Source: Pseudomonadota bacterium
Lineage (GTDB): Bacteria; Pseudomonadota; Alphaproteobacteria; Rhizobiales; Xanthobacteraceae
Reading direction: 5' to 3'
Length of the DNA: 64,000 nucleotides
Assembly: GCA_023435725.1 (NCBI GenBank)
Contig: JAEYRD010000112.1
Location: 107,486 to 171,485, forward strand
In this document: positions 19,068-28,875 of the stretch, piece after piece
Position numbering within the stretch: position 1 is the first letter of the stretch
Layout of the letters: each line of letters begins with the position of its first letter
Translations under genes and position numbers: made by a program
Notes under the pieces: model-generated
Told to the model about the DNA's origin: nothing
The model's database searches: none
The model's input: only the letters and a program-made list of their open reading frames with translations

Positions 19068-19790
19068 CTACGCGCTCACCGCAATATCACCCGACTGAAT
19101 CCGCTTCACACCCGCCTTGGCCATGTCGGCCCAGGCTTTGGCGAGCGAGCCCTGCGTGTCGATGCCGCGGCAGGCGTCTTCCACCACATAGACCTCGAAA
19201 CCCGCCTTGCGCGCGTCGAGCGCGGTCCAGGCGACGCAGAAATCGGTAGCCAAGCCGGCGACGAAGACGCGCTTGATCTTGCGGCCCTTCAGATAGCCGG
19301 CAAGGCCCGTCGAGGTCTTGCCGTCGGCTTCGAGAAAGGCCGAGTAGCTGTCGACGTCCTTGTGAAAACCCTTGCGGATGATGAGCTCGGCGTGCGGGAT
19401 CGCAAGGTCCTTCGACAGCGCGGCGCCGTCGGTGCCCTGCACGCAATGGTCCGGCCACAGCACCTGTTTGCCGTAGGGAAGATCGATGGTCTCGAACGGC
19501 TTCTTGCCGGAATGAACCGAGGCGAACGAGACGTGGCCGGGCGTGTGCCAGTCCTGCGTCATCACCACGTTCGCGAATGCTCTTGCGATCTTGTTGATGA
19601 CGGGCACCACCTGCTCGCCTTCCTTCACCGCGAGGCTGCCGCCGGGCAGAAAGCAGTTTTGCACGTCGATCACGAGCAGCGCGGAAGTGTCATCCGGCTT
19701 GATCGACGTCGCCGCAAAGAGCGCGGTTGGAGCGAGGGTCGCCAGCGCCGTCGTCCCAAGCGCAGCCAGGATGTGTCGCCGATCCAGCAT
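19068..19790 (-). CDS. pncA: exported nicotinamidase/isochorismatase-family amidase
   Basis: The 240-residue product is a cysteine hydrolase with the nicotinamidase triad: Asp42 (LLVIDVQNCF), Lys140 (ELIIRKGFHK) and Cys185 (GLATDFCVAW). Metal ligands are in MTQDWHTPGH (Asp80, His82). Nicotinamidase makes nicotinic acid from nicotinamide for NAD salvage. Unusually, the protein starts MLDRRHILAALGTTALATL, a signal peptide with a twin arginine, so the enzyme is probably exported. A strong ribosome-binding site (aggggagg) precedes ATG 19790, which argues against the longer frame. Other isochorismatase-family amidases remain possible. Confidence 0.87.
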   Translation of the reverse strand: MLDRRHILAALGTTALATLAPTALFAATSIKPDDTSALLVIDVQNCFLPGGSLAVKEGEQVVPVINKIARAFANVVMTQDWHTPGHVSFASVHSGKKPFETIDLPYGKQVLWPDHCVQGTDGAALSKDLAIPHAELIIRKGFHKDVDSYSAFLEADGKTSTGLAGYLKGRKIKRVFVAGLATDFCVAWTALDARKAGFEVYVVEDACRGIDTQGSLAKAWADMAKAGVKRIQSGDIAVSA

Positions 19791-19908
19791 CGTTCGCCTC
19801 CCCTCAGGATGAACCCAATGGAGGCGAAGCCTAGTTCCGCTCGTGTGCGAACAGAAGCCCGAAAATGCAGCCGGCTTCATCCAGCGCTTGGGCTGGCTTG
19901 AGCTTCAG

Positions 19909-20850
19909 CTAGCCCTTCGGCTGGATGCCGTCGCGCACCGCGCGGAAGCGGGTGAAGGCGGCCGACCACTGGTCGCGCGGGGCGCTGGCGATGATGCGCA
20001 GCGAGGCGCCGCCGCTGCTGAAGCGAATCCACTGCACCACGGTCACCGGGGTCTTGTCCTTGCCGCTGACGCCGTCGATCCGGGTCTCGAAGCCCTGCTG
20101 GCCGTTGATGCGGATCGGCTCGGACATGGTGATGCGTGACTCGCGCACGCCGGGGATCTGGAGCGCCGCCTCCTGGGCGAAGCGGGCGCGGTCGTCAGCC
20201 TGCTGCGGGGTGGCGCCGATCAGGCCGAGGATCATGAACGGCTTCGACTCGTAGCCTGTGCTCTCGCTGCCGTCGGCCAGGATGATGCTGCTGCCCGGTG
20301 CCAGGGTGCGGATGTCCTTGAAGTCGGCGAGATCGGTGATCTTGAACGGCATCAGCGCGATCTGCTCGTCAGCCGACACCTCCCTGCGGGTGACGGTGCT
20401 CGCGAACATCTGCCGCACCGCCTCGTCGGTGTAGATCTTCGTCGCGTTCTCGGGGATCTGCACCGCGACATAGCCGGAGAAACCGGCGCCCGGCACGATC
20501 ATCGAATAGCGCTTCACCGGGGTATCGCCGGCCTTGCCGCTCTCGGTGGTGAAATAGGCCAGGCCCGCGGGCGTCTCGAGCTTGTCCTGCTTCACGCCGC
20601 CGGTGCCGGCAGGATTGGCGTTGAAGGCGCTCACGACCTCGCCATAGGCCGCCGGCGGCAGCTCGGTGATCAGCACCTTGACGTTGCCGTCCTCGCTCTC
20701 GAAGCCCGGAAAGGTCTTTGCCGTGCTGAGGCCGATCAATGGCACCATGCCGACGCGCAGCCCCGGCGGGAAAACGGCGTCGGCGGCAACGGCCGGAAGC
20801 GCGGAGGCGACGAGGAGGGCGAGCGCAGCGAGGGGGCGGATCAGCTTCAT
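19909..20850 (-). CDS. secreted protein of unknown function
   Basis: The 313-residue product has a clear Sec signal (MKLIRPLAALALLVASALPAVAA) and a mature periplasmic part of about 290 residues. I recognise no domain. Its composition suggests a soluble beta-rich protein (GFSGYVAVQIPENATKIYTD; VTVVQWIRFSSGGASLRIIA). The last segment, about surviving detection of small changes in a quantity (RDQWSAAFTRFRAVRDGIQP), resembles rhizobial conserved hypothetical proteins, function unknown. ATG 20850 is preferred to a GTG two codons upstream. It is divergent from dnaK. Confidence 0.8.
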   Translation of the reverse strand: MKLIRPLAALALLVASALPAVAADAVFPPGLRVGMVPLIGLSTAKTFPGFESEDGNVKVLITELPPAAYGEVVSAFNANPAGTGGVKQDKLETPAGLAYFTTESGKAGDTPVKRYSMIVPGAGFSGYVAVQIPENATKIYTDEAVRQMFASTVTRREVSADEQIALMPFKITDLADFKDIRTLAPGSSIILADGSESTGYESKPFMILGLIGATPQQADDRARFAQEAALQIPGVRESRITMSEPIRINGQQGFETRIDGVSGKDKTPVTVVQWIRFSSGGASLRIIASAPRDQWSAAFTRFRAVRDGIQPKG

Positions 20851-21246
20851 GGGCACTCTGATTGGTTCACATTGAGGCCGTTCGATGGTCGGCCGCCGGG
20901 CCGCTTTGTCGCGCGAAGCAGCCTCGCGGCGCCTGTCCGGCCGCCCGCCTTATTAGCGGGTTTGGCCCTGCCGTAACAGGGTGAGGCAGATCAGCGGTGG
21001 CGGGGGCTTGCCGAGGCCTGAACCTGTTAACAATTCCTCACCCGCAAGTGCGGTGAAGCCCAGATATGATCTTCCAAAACCCAATGTTTTCACGGCCGAA
21101 ACTTGCGTTCGGTCCTTGCGGGCCCCTCCCCCCCTCCTATATGAGCCTCAATCATCGCAATATCGCGGATGTTTGATCTTAGGGGGTTTGGATCGGGTGC
21201 CTTCTGGGCCCAGCCAACCTGCCGCAAAAACAAGGATATCAGGACC
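20851..21246. other. divergent region between the secreted protein gene and dnaK
   Basis: The 396 bp hold the heat-shock promoter of dnaK (21115-21146) and a dnaK leader of about 95 nt. The part next to the leftward gene is GC-rich without a clear promoter. No credible gene lies here. Confidence 0.5.
21115..21146 (+). promoter_or_regulatory. RpoH (sigma-32) promoter of dnaK
   Basis: CTTG at 21115-21118 is followed after 18 nt by CCTATATGAG at 21137-21146. The alphaproteobacterial RpoH consensus is CTTG-N17/18-CYTATNTNNG, and the -10 half matches at every fixed position. The start codon lies about 100 nt downstream. Confidence 0.85.
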
Positions 21247-23148
<1,902 letters not shown>

Positions 23149-23195
23149 ACCCCAAGAGGGTGATCATGCGGATGGCTTGGACCCCACACATGCTA

Positions 23196-23226
23196 TCGGC
23201 CTCCTCCCTCACGGGGGAGGCCGTCG
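23196..23226 (+). terminator. hairpin downstream of dnaK
   Basis: An inverted repeat (cggcctcc ... ggaggccg) with a roughly 14-nt loop lies 50 nt after the dnaK stop; a second, smaller one (acgggcgaggcgcccgt) follows at 23238-23254. There is no T-run, so it may attenuate rather than terminate, lowering dnaJ expression relative to dnaK. Confidence 0.45.
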
Positions 23227-23393
23227 TGTCGGGATTGACGGGCGAGGCGCCCGTTACGATCGATCAATTCCCAGCCGTTATGTTGAGTGCCGCTATGCAG
23301 CCCTCTGCCGCAAGGACGAAGGCTGCCTATATCGTCGCGTGGCGACGCCATTCCTCGCCGACCTAGATCGCGATTGGATAGACCGAGTCAGAC

Positions 23394-24515
23394 ATGTCCA
23401 CCAAGCGCTGCTACTACGAAACGCTCGAAGTTGAACGCGACGCCGACGAGGGCAAGCTGAAATCGTCCTTCCGCAAGCTGGCGATGAAGTTCCACCCGGA
23501 CCGCAATCCCGGGGACGACACCAGCGAAGTCAAGTTCAAGGAAATCAACGAGGCCTACGAGGTCCTGAAGGACAAGGACAAGCGCGCGGCCTATGATCGT
23601 TTCGGCCACGCCGCCTTCGAGCAGGGTGGCGGCGGCGCCGGCTTCGGCGCGGGCTTCGCCTCCTCCTTCTCCGACATCTTCGAAGATCTGTTCGGCATGG
23701 CCGGGCAGCGTGGCCGCGGCGGCCGCGAGCGCGGCGCCGACCTGCGCTACAACATGGAAATCACGCTCGAGGAAGCCTTTGGCGGCAAGACCGCGCAGAT
23801 CGAGATCCCGGTCTCGGTCACCTGCGAGGCCTGCTCGGGCATCGGCGCCAAGGCCGGCACCAAGCCGAAGACCTGCTCGACCTGCGGCGGCGCCGGCCGC
23901 GTGCGGCAGTCGCAGGGCTTTTTCACGCTCGAACGAACCTGCCCTGGCTGCCAGGGCCGCGGCCAGATGATCGAGGACGCCTGCCCGTCCTGCTCAGGAC
24001 AGGGCCGGGTCACCCGCGAACGGACGCTGTCGGTCAACATTCCCGCTGGCGTCGAGGACGGCACCCGGATCAGGCTCGCCGGCGAAGGCGAGGCCGGCGT
24101 CCGCGGCGGACCGCCCGGCGCCCTCTACATCTTCCTGTCGCTTGCCCAGCACCAGTTCTTCCAGCGCGACGGCGCCGATCTGCACTGCCGCGTGCCGATC
24201 TCGATGGTGACGGCCGCCCTTGGCGGCGAATTCGAGGTGCCGACCATCGAGAAGGGCAAGGCCAAGGTGAAGGTGCCCGCCGGAACCCAGTCCAACCGCC
24301 GATTCCGCATTGCATCAAAAGGCATGCCGGTGCTCCGCTCGCGCCAAACGGGCGACATGTATGTCCAGGTCGTGGTCGAGACCCCGCAAAATCTCACCAA
24401 GAAGCAGCAGGAATTGTTGGCCGAGTTCGAAAAGCTCTCCTCTGGCAACACCCAGCCGGAATCCGAGGGTTTCTTTGCCAAGGTCAAGGATTTCTTCGGT
24501 AATCGGGCGAACTAA
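23394..24515 (+). CDS. dnaJ: molecular chaperone DnaJ (Hsp40)
   Basis: The 373-residue product has all DnaJ parts. The J domain includes the HPD motif (MKFHPDRNPG) within residues 1-70. A Gly/Phe-rich linker (GGGGAGFGAGF) follows, then the zinc domain with four CxxCxGxG-type repeats (CEACSGIG, CSTCGGAG, CPGCQGRG, CPSCSGQG) and the C-terminal substrate domains. It delivers clients to DnaK and stimulates its ATPase. The start lies 245 bp after dnaK, an unusually long gap containing hairpins. Confidence 0.98.
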   Translation: MSTKRCYYETLEVERDADEGKLKSSFRKLAMKFHPDRNPGDDTSEVKFKEINEAYEVLKDKDKRAAYDRFGHAAFEQGGGGAGFGAGFASSFSDIFEDLFGMAGQRGRGGRERGADLRYNMEITLEEAFGGKTAQIEIPVSVTCEACSGIGAKAGTKPKTCSTCGGAGRVRQSQGFFTLERTCPGCQGRGQMIEDACPSCSGQGRVTRERTLSVNIPAGVEDGTRIRLAGEGEAGVRGGPPGALYIFLSLAQHQFFQRDGADLHCRVPISMVTAALGGEFEVPTIEKGKAKVKVPAGTQSNRRFRIASKGMPVLRSRQTGDMYVQVVVETPQNLTKKQQELLAEFEKLSSGNTQPESEGFFAKVKDFFGNRAN

Positions 24516-24569
24516 CTCGTCTTGACCGTATCGCTTGCGGGCTATACGTCTTTATGACCATTTTCTGAC

Positions 24570-25202
24570 ATGCCGCAGTCGCGCGGTCCCTCTGGTCCTG
24601 ACATGCCATTGCCATCGTCTGCGCGTGCGTTGAAGAAGCCTCGTCTCGACGACGAGGTACGTTTCCTCAGGTCGTGGATCGAAAAGCCACTGCACATGGG
24701 CGCGGTGATGCCTTCGGGCAAGCTCCTTGCCCGGACCATGGCCCATTACGTCGATGTCGACTCCGACGCACCGGTAGTTGAGCTCGGGCCCGGCACCGGC
24801 GCCATCACCTCGGCCCTGGTCGAGCGCGGCGTCGACCAGAAGCGCCTCGTCCTCGTCGAATACAATCCCGGCTTCTGCGCCCTGCTGCGCGATCGCTATC
24901 CGCAGGCCAAGGTAGTGCAGGGCGATGCCTACCGCCTGCGCGATACGCTCTGGAACGTGCTGAGCGCGCCGGCCTCGGCCGTGGTCTCCGGCCTGCCGCT
25001 GGTGACCAAGCCGATGTTGACGCGGCTGCGGCTGATCCGCGACGCCTTCGCGGCGCTCGCGCCCGGCGCGCCCTTCGTGCAGTTCACCTATGCGGTCGTG
25101 CCGCCGATCCCGAAATCGCTGCCCGGCGTGTCCACAGAGGCCTCGGAACGGATCTGGATGAACCTTCCGCCGGCCCGCGTCTGGGTGTATCGCAAGGACT
25201 AA
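24570..25202 (+). CDS. pmtA: PmtA-type phospholipid N-methyltransferase
   Basis: The 210-residue SAM-dependent methyltransferase has motif I VVELGPGTGAITSAL near residue 70 and the family-typical opening FLRSWIEKPLHMGAVMPSG. The post-motif segment VVSGLPL follows. This is the rhizobial (Sinorhizobium-like) PmtA class, which methylates phosphatidylethanolamine to phosphatidylcholine at the membrane surface. Phosphatidylcholine matters for symbiosis in Bradyrhizobium. It resembles rRNA adenine dimethylases in motif I but lacks their NLPY motif. The gene starts 54 bp after dnaJ. ATG 24603 is an alternative start. Confidence 0.85.
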   Translation: MPQSRGPSGPDMPLPSSARALKKPRLDDEVRFLRSWIEKPLHMGAVMPSGKLLARTMAHYVDVDSDAPVVELGPGTGAITSALVERGVDQKRLVLVEYNPGFCALLRDRYPQAKVVQGDAYRLRDTLWNVLSAPASAVVSGLPLVTKPMLTRLRLIRDAFAALAPGAPFVQFTYAVVPPIPKSLPGVSTEASERIWMNLPPARVWVYRKD

Positions 25203-25259
25203 TTCCGCCGGCTTCCTTCCTTGCACGGCGGGCTCGTGTCGCCGAACGCATTGGATCGG

Positions 25260-25838
25260 ATGCCCGCACCAAGAATCCTGGTCATTCCCGGCTCGCTGCG
25301 CACCGGTTCGCACAATGCGAAACTGGCGGCGGTCGCGGCCTATGAATTCGCCCAGGCCGGCGTCGACGTCACCCGCATCTCACTCGCCGATTTTCCGCTG
25401 CCGATCTATGACGGCGATCTTCAGGCCAAGTCCGGCGTTCCCAAGCACGCCGTCAATCTCAAGCGCATGATCGGCACGCATCATGGCGTGCTGATCGTCT
25501 CGCCCGAATACAATGCCTCGGTGCCGCCGCTGCTCAAGAACGCGATCGACTGGGTCAGCCGCGTGCAGGACCCGCACGAGGTGCGCGGCGAGGTGTTTCG
25601 CAACCGCGCCTTCGCGCTCGCCGGCGCCTCGCAGAGCCGGCTGGGCGCTGCCCGCGCGCTCCAGGCGTTGCGGTTGATCCTGACCTCCTGCCACGCCAAT
25701 GTGATTGCCAGCCAGCTCACGCTCGCCTTTGCCGGAGAGGCCTATGACGATATGGACAGGCTCAAGAACGAGGCCGATATCGATGCGCTGAAGGAGCTGG
25801 TGCGGCAGTTGATCGACATTTCCCAACGCATGATGTGA
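25260..25838 (+). CDS. NADPH-dependent FMN reductase family flavoprotein
   Basis: The 192-residue protein has the flavodoxin-like fold of the NADPH:FMN/azoreductase family. The phosphate-binding loop ILVIPGSLRTGSHNAKL lies near residues 6-22, and the flavin-contact motif VSPEYNASVPPLLKNAIDWV near 79-98. Such enzymes reduce free flavin, quinones or metals. The substrate here is unknown. ATG 25260 is chosen over a TTG 39 bp upstream. The pyrF start follows after 6 bp, so the two are co-transcribed. Confidence 0.9.
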   Translation: MPAPRILVIPGSLRTGSHNAKLAAVAAYEFAQAGVDVTRISLADFPLPIYDGDLQAKSGVPKHAVNLKRMIGTHHGVLIVSPEYNASVPPLLKNAIDWVSRVQDPHEVRGEVFRNRAFALAGASQSRLGAARALQALRLILTSCHANVIASQLTLAFAGEAYDDMDRLKNEADIDALKELVRQLIDISQRMM

Positions 25839-25844
25839 GGTGAC

Positions 25845-26555
25845 ATGACGCCAGCCGAAATCGCCCCGAAGGACCGCCTGATCGTCGCGCTCGATTTGCC
25901 GAGCGTTGATGCCGCGGAGGCGATGGTCACCCGGCTCGGTGACAGCGTCAGCTTCTACAAGATCGGCTATCGGCTCGCTTATGCCGGCGGATTGCCGCTG
26001 GTCGGCAAGCTCGCCGACAAGGGCAAGAAGGTCTTTCTCGATCTCAAGCTGCACGACATCGGTAACACTGTGAGGCAAGGCGTCGAGAGCATCACAAGGC
26101 TCGGGGCAACCTTCCTCACCGTGCACGCCTATCCGCAGACCATGAAGGGAGCCGTCGAAGGCCGCGGCAGCTCTGGCCTGAAGATCCTCGCCGTCACCGT
26201 GCTGACTTCCTACAACGAAGACGATCTGCATGCGGCCGGCTATCGGCTCGGCGTCTCCGAACTGGTGGAGGCGCGCGCGCAACAGGCGCAGGTGCTCGGC
26301 ATCGACGGGCTGGTGTCCTCGCCCGAGGAGGTCGGTGCCTTGCGCAAGATCGTCGGTCACCAGATGTACCTCGTGACGCCCGGCATCCGGCCGGCGGGCG
26401 CGGCGACCGGTGATCAGAAGCGCATCATGACGCCGGGCCGCGCGATCACAGCGGGTGCCGATTATCTCGTCGTCGGCCGGCCGGTGGTGGAAGCCACTGA
26501 CCCCAGGGCGATCGCTGAAGCCATCCAGGCCGAGATCGCACAGGCGCTTGCCTAA
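25845..26555 (+). CDS. pyrF: orotidine 5'-phosphate decarboxylase
   Basis: The 236-residue TIM-barrel enzyme shows the catalytic array VFLDLKLHDIGNTV (Asp-x-Lys-x-x-Asp; residues about 62-75), with LIVALDLPSVDAA at the N-terminus and VTPGIRP and GADYLVVGRPV at the C-terminus. It makes UMP from orotidylate, the last step of pyrimidine synthesis. It is located 6 bp after the FMN reductase gene and 22 bp before a DUF1330 gene. Confidence 0.96.
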   Translation: MTPAEIAPKDRLIVALDLPSVDAAEAMVTRLGDSVSFYKIGYRLAYAGGLPLVGKLADKGKKVFLDLKLHDIGNTVRQGVESITRLGATFLTVHAYPQTMKGAVEGRGSSGLKILAVTVLTSYNEDDLHAAGYRLGVSELVEARAQQAQVLGIDGLVSSPEEVGALRKIVGHQMYLVTPGIRPAGAATGDQKRIMTPGRAITAGADYLVVGRPVVEATDPRAIAEAIQAEIAQALA

Positions 26556-26577
26556 CCAACAACCGGGGAGAACAACA

Positions 26578-26883
26578 ATGGCAAAAGGCTACTGGATCGG
26601 ACGCGTCGACGTGAGCAATGACGAGGGCTACAAGCCCTATGCCGTCGCCAATGGTCCGATCTTCAAAAAATGGGGCGGCCGCTTCGTCGTCCGCGCCGGC
26701 AAGTTCACGACCGTCGAAGGCGCCAGCCGCACCCGCAACGTCGTAATCGAATTCCCGGACTACGAGACCGCGATCGCCTGCTACAACTCGCCGGAATACC
26801 AGGCCAACATCAAGGTGCGCCAGCCGCACTCGATCGCCGACCTCATCATCATCGAGGGCTATGACGGCCCGCAGCCGTTGTAA
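26578..26883 (+). CDS. DUF1330 family protein
   Basis: The 101-residue protein matches the DUF1330 dimeric alpha/beta-barrel family: KGYWIGRVDVSNDEGYKPY at the start, FKKWGGRFVVRAGKF in the middle and a closing DLIIIEGYDG. The family's biochemical role is unknown. A good ribosome-binding site (ggggagaac) precedes ATG 26578. It follows pyrF by 22 bp and is likely the last gene of the reductase-pyrF-DUF1330 operon. Confidence 0.9.
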   Translation: MAKGYWIGRVDVSNDEGYKPYAVANGPIFKKWGGRFVVRAGKFTTVEGASRTRNVVIEFPDYETAIACYNSPEYQANIKVRQPHSIADLIIIEGYDGPQPL

Positions 26884-26950
26884 GCGTCTTCCCTTCTCAT
26901 TCCAGGCGATCGCATGTGCCAGCTGGGAAGCTGCCGAACGTGCTCGGCCT

Positions 26951-27066
26951 GCATGGTTCGAGACGCCCGCTTTTCGCCGGCTCCTCACCATGGGGGTCTG
27001 ATATATCGCCGCAAGAATGCGACCTCATCCTGAGGGCCCGCCGTAGGCGGGCGTCTCGAAGGATGG
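26951..27066. repeat. dispersed repeat, family B
   Basis: Contains a hairpin from gcatggttcgagacgcccg to ctcctcaccatggg, then cctcatcctgagggcccgcc and gggcgtctcgaaggatgg. The modules match those at 18932-19046. It fills most of the 293-bp gap between the DUF1330 gene and dapB. Confidence 0.75.
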
Positions 27067-27176
27067 CCACAAGCGACCTGCCTTCCAAGGGAGGGTAAGA
27101 GCACGCCTGTGCCTTCTGCCCCTCGGTTGCCGGAACTGCATCCCCCCGCTACAACGGCCCCGAAGAGGATCACACC

Positions 27177-27992
27177 ATGTCCGACATGCGCTTGATTGTT
27201 GCTGGAGCCGGCGGCCGGATGGGCCGCGCGTTGACACGGGCGATTGCCGACACCGAAGGCGCGGTGCTGGCCGGCGCGCTGGAGGCGCCGGGCTCGGAGC
27301 TGCTCGGCAAGGACGCCGGCGTGCTCGCAGGCCTGCCTGCCAACGGCGTAAAAATCTCCGCCGATCTCTGGGCGATGTCGAAGGAAGCCGACGGCATCCT
27401 CGATTTCACCGTGCCGGCTGCGACCATCGCCAATGTCGCGATCGCCGCCGAGCGCGGCATCGTGCATGTCATCGGTACCACCGGTCTGTCAGCCTCCGAC
27501 AACGCCGTGATCAAGAGCGTCACCAACCGCGCAGTCGTGGTGCAGTCCGGCAATATGAGCCTGGGCGTCAACCTGCTCGCCGCCGTGGTCAAGCGCGTCG
27601 CCAAGGCGCTCGACGCGAGCTTCGATATCGAAGTCGTGGAGACGCATCACCGCATGAAGGTCGACGCGCCCTCCGGCACCGCGCTGATGCTGGGCCAGGC
27701 CGCCGCGGCCGGCCGCGGCATCTCGCTTGAGGAGCATTCGGAGCGTGGCCGCGACGGCATCACCGGCGCACGCAAGCCCGGCAACATCGGCTTTGCGTCC
27801 CTGCGTGGCGGCACCGTCGCCGGCGATCACAGCGTGACCTTCCTCGGTCCGTTCGAGCGCCTGACGCTGTCGCACCTTGCCGAGGACCGCATGCTGTTCG
27901 CGCACGGCGCGCTGAAGGCGGCGCTGTGGGCCCACGGCAAGAAGCCGGGGCACTACTCCATGGCCGACGTGCTCGGCCTCGCAGACATCTGA
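27177..27992 (+). CDS. dapB: 4-hydroxy-tetrahydrodipicolinate reductase
   Basis: The 271-residue enzyme has the N-terminal NAD(P) loop VAGAGGRMGRAL (residues 8-19), the family motif VVETHHRMKVDAPSGTALML with catalytic His and Lys, and FASLRGGTVAGDHSVTF. It reduces hydroxy-tetrahydrodipicolinate in lysine and diaminopimelate synthesis. It precedes gpmA by 106 bp. Confidence 0.97.
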   Translation: MSDMRLIVAGAGGRMGRALTRAIADTEGAVLAGALEAPGSELLGKDAGVLAGLPANGVKISADLWAMSKEADGILDFTVPAATIANVAIAAERGIVHVIGTTGLSASDNAVIKSVTNRAVVVQSGNMSLGVNLLAAVVKRVAKALDASFDIEVVETHHRMKVDAPSGTALMLGQAAAAGRGISLEEHSERGRDGITGARKPGNIGFASLRGGTVAGDHSVTFLGPFERLTLSHLAEDRMLFAHGALKAALWAHGKKPGHYSMADVLGLADI

Positions 27993-28000
27993 ACGAACCC

Positions 28001-28077
28001 GCGCATGATCCGGACCCGAAGGGCCGCGTTAGCGCAAAGTGCGAAGCGGTCTTCCGACAAGGTCATGCTCAAACAAT
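28001..28077. repeat. dispersed repeat, family F (gcatgatcc / gtcatgctc type)
   Basis: The stretch begins gcgcatgatccggacccgaa and ends ttccgacaaggtcatgctcaaacaa, with interrupted complementary ends. A shorter relative is at 48434-48483. It lies in the dapB-gpmA gap. This element type is common in rhizobial genomes. Confidence 0.65.
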
Positions 28078-28098
28078 AACCTGAATGGAAAGCAGTCA

Positions 28099-28722
28099 AT
28101 GAGCGAACGTCTTCTCGTGCTCGTGCGTCACGGCCAGAGCGAATGGAATCTGAAGAACCTGTTCACGGGCTGGAAGGATCCAGATCTCACCGAGCTCGGC
28201 GTGAGCGAAGCCAAGGAAGCCGGCCGCAAGCTGAAAGCGCAGGGCCTCGTGTTCGACGTCGCCTACACCTCGGTGCTGACGCGCGCTCAGCACACCCTCG
28301 ATCTCATCCTCGGCGAGCTCGGCCAGAAGGGCCTGCCGACATCGAAGAACCTCGCGCTGAACGAGCGTGACTACGGCGATCTGTCCGGCCTCAACAAGGA
28401 CGATGCGCGCAAGAAATGGGGCGAGGACCAGGTCCTGATCTGGCGCCGCTCCTACGACGTGCCGCCCCCCGGCGGCGAAAGCCTGAAGGACACGCTGGCG
28501 CGCGCACTGCCCTATTACGTGCAGGAGATCCTGCCCGGCGTGCTCAACGGCAAGCGTACGCTGGTTGCTGCTCACGGCAATTCGCTGCGCGCGCTGATCA
28601 TGGTGCTGGAAAAGCTCTCGCCCGAAGGCATCTTGAAGCGCGAACTCGCGACCGGCGTGCCGATCATCTACCGGCTCAATGCGGATTCGACCGTGGCATC
28701 GAAGCTGGATCTGGCGAGCTGA
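28099..28722 (+). CDS. gpmA: 2,3-bisphosphoglycerate-dependent phosphoglycerate mutase
   Basis: The 207-residue protein has the histidine-phosphatase signature LVLVRHGQSEWNLKNLFTGW with the phospho-acceptor His near residue 11, plus LNERDYGDLSGLNKD and LVAAHGNSLRALIM with the second His. It interconverts 3- and 2-phosphoglycerate. At 207 residues it is the short alphaproteobacterial form. A longer upstream frame starts inside the repeat and is rejected. Confidence 0.95.
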   Translation: MSERLLVLVRHGQSEWNLKNLFTGWKDPDLTELGVSEAKEAGRKLKAQGLVFDVAYTSVLTRAQHTLDLILGELGQKGLPTSKNLALNERDYGDLSGLNKDDARKKWGEDQVLIWRRSYDVPPPGGESLKDTLARALPYYVQEILPGVLNGKRTLVAAHGNSLRALIMVLEKLSPEGILKRELATGVPIIYRLNADSTVASKLDLAS

Positions 28723-28730
28723 CTTTCTTT

Positions 28731-28870
28731 GCCTCTCCCCGCGAGCGGGGAGAGGCCGGATTGCATCGAAGATGCAATCCGGGTGAGGGGGACTCTCCGC
28801 GGGTCAGACTGTCACCGTCCCTGCGGAGACTCCCCCTCACCCCGACCTTCTCCCCGCAAGCGGGGCGAGG
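28731..28870. repeat. dispersed repeat, family C (gcctctccccgc hairpins)
   Basis: It opens with a perfect 12-bp inverted repeat, gcctctccccgc at 28731-28742 and gcggggagaggc at 28745-28756, right after gpmA. It continues with gattgcatcgaagatgcaatc (second hairpin) and mirrored ctctccgcggg/ccctgcggag and ccccctcaccc parts. Relatives are at 40044-40079, 41366-41401, 41897-42052 and 62388-62564. The first hairpin could end the gpmA transcript. Confidence 0.8.
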
Positions 28871-28875
28871 GAAAA

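Noticed and set aside
23160..23366. 68-codon frame between dnaK and dnaJ with an internal LTGEA...LTGEA repeat
   Set aside because: The repetition comes from the hairpin DNA in the gap. There is no ribosome-binding site or recognisable protein.
28731..28870. CRISPR-like array suggested by repeated ctctccccgc units
   Set aside because: The units are inverted, not regularly spaced direct repeats, and no cas genes exist in the window.
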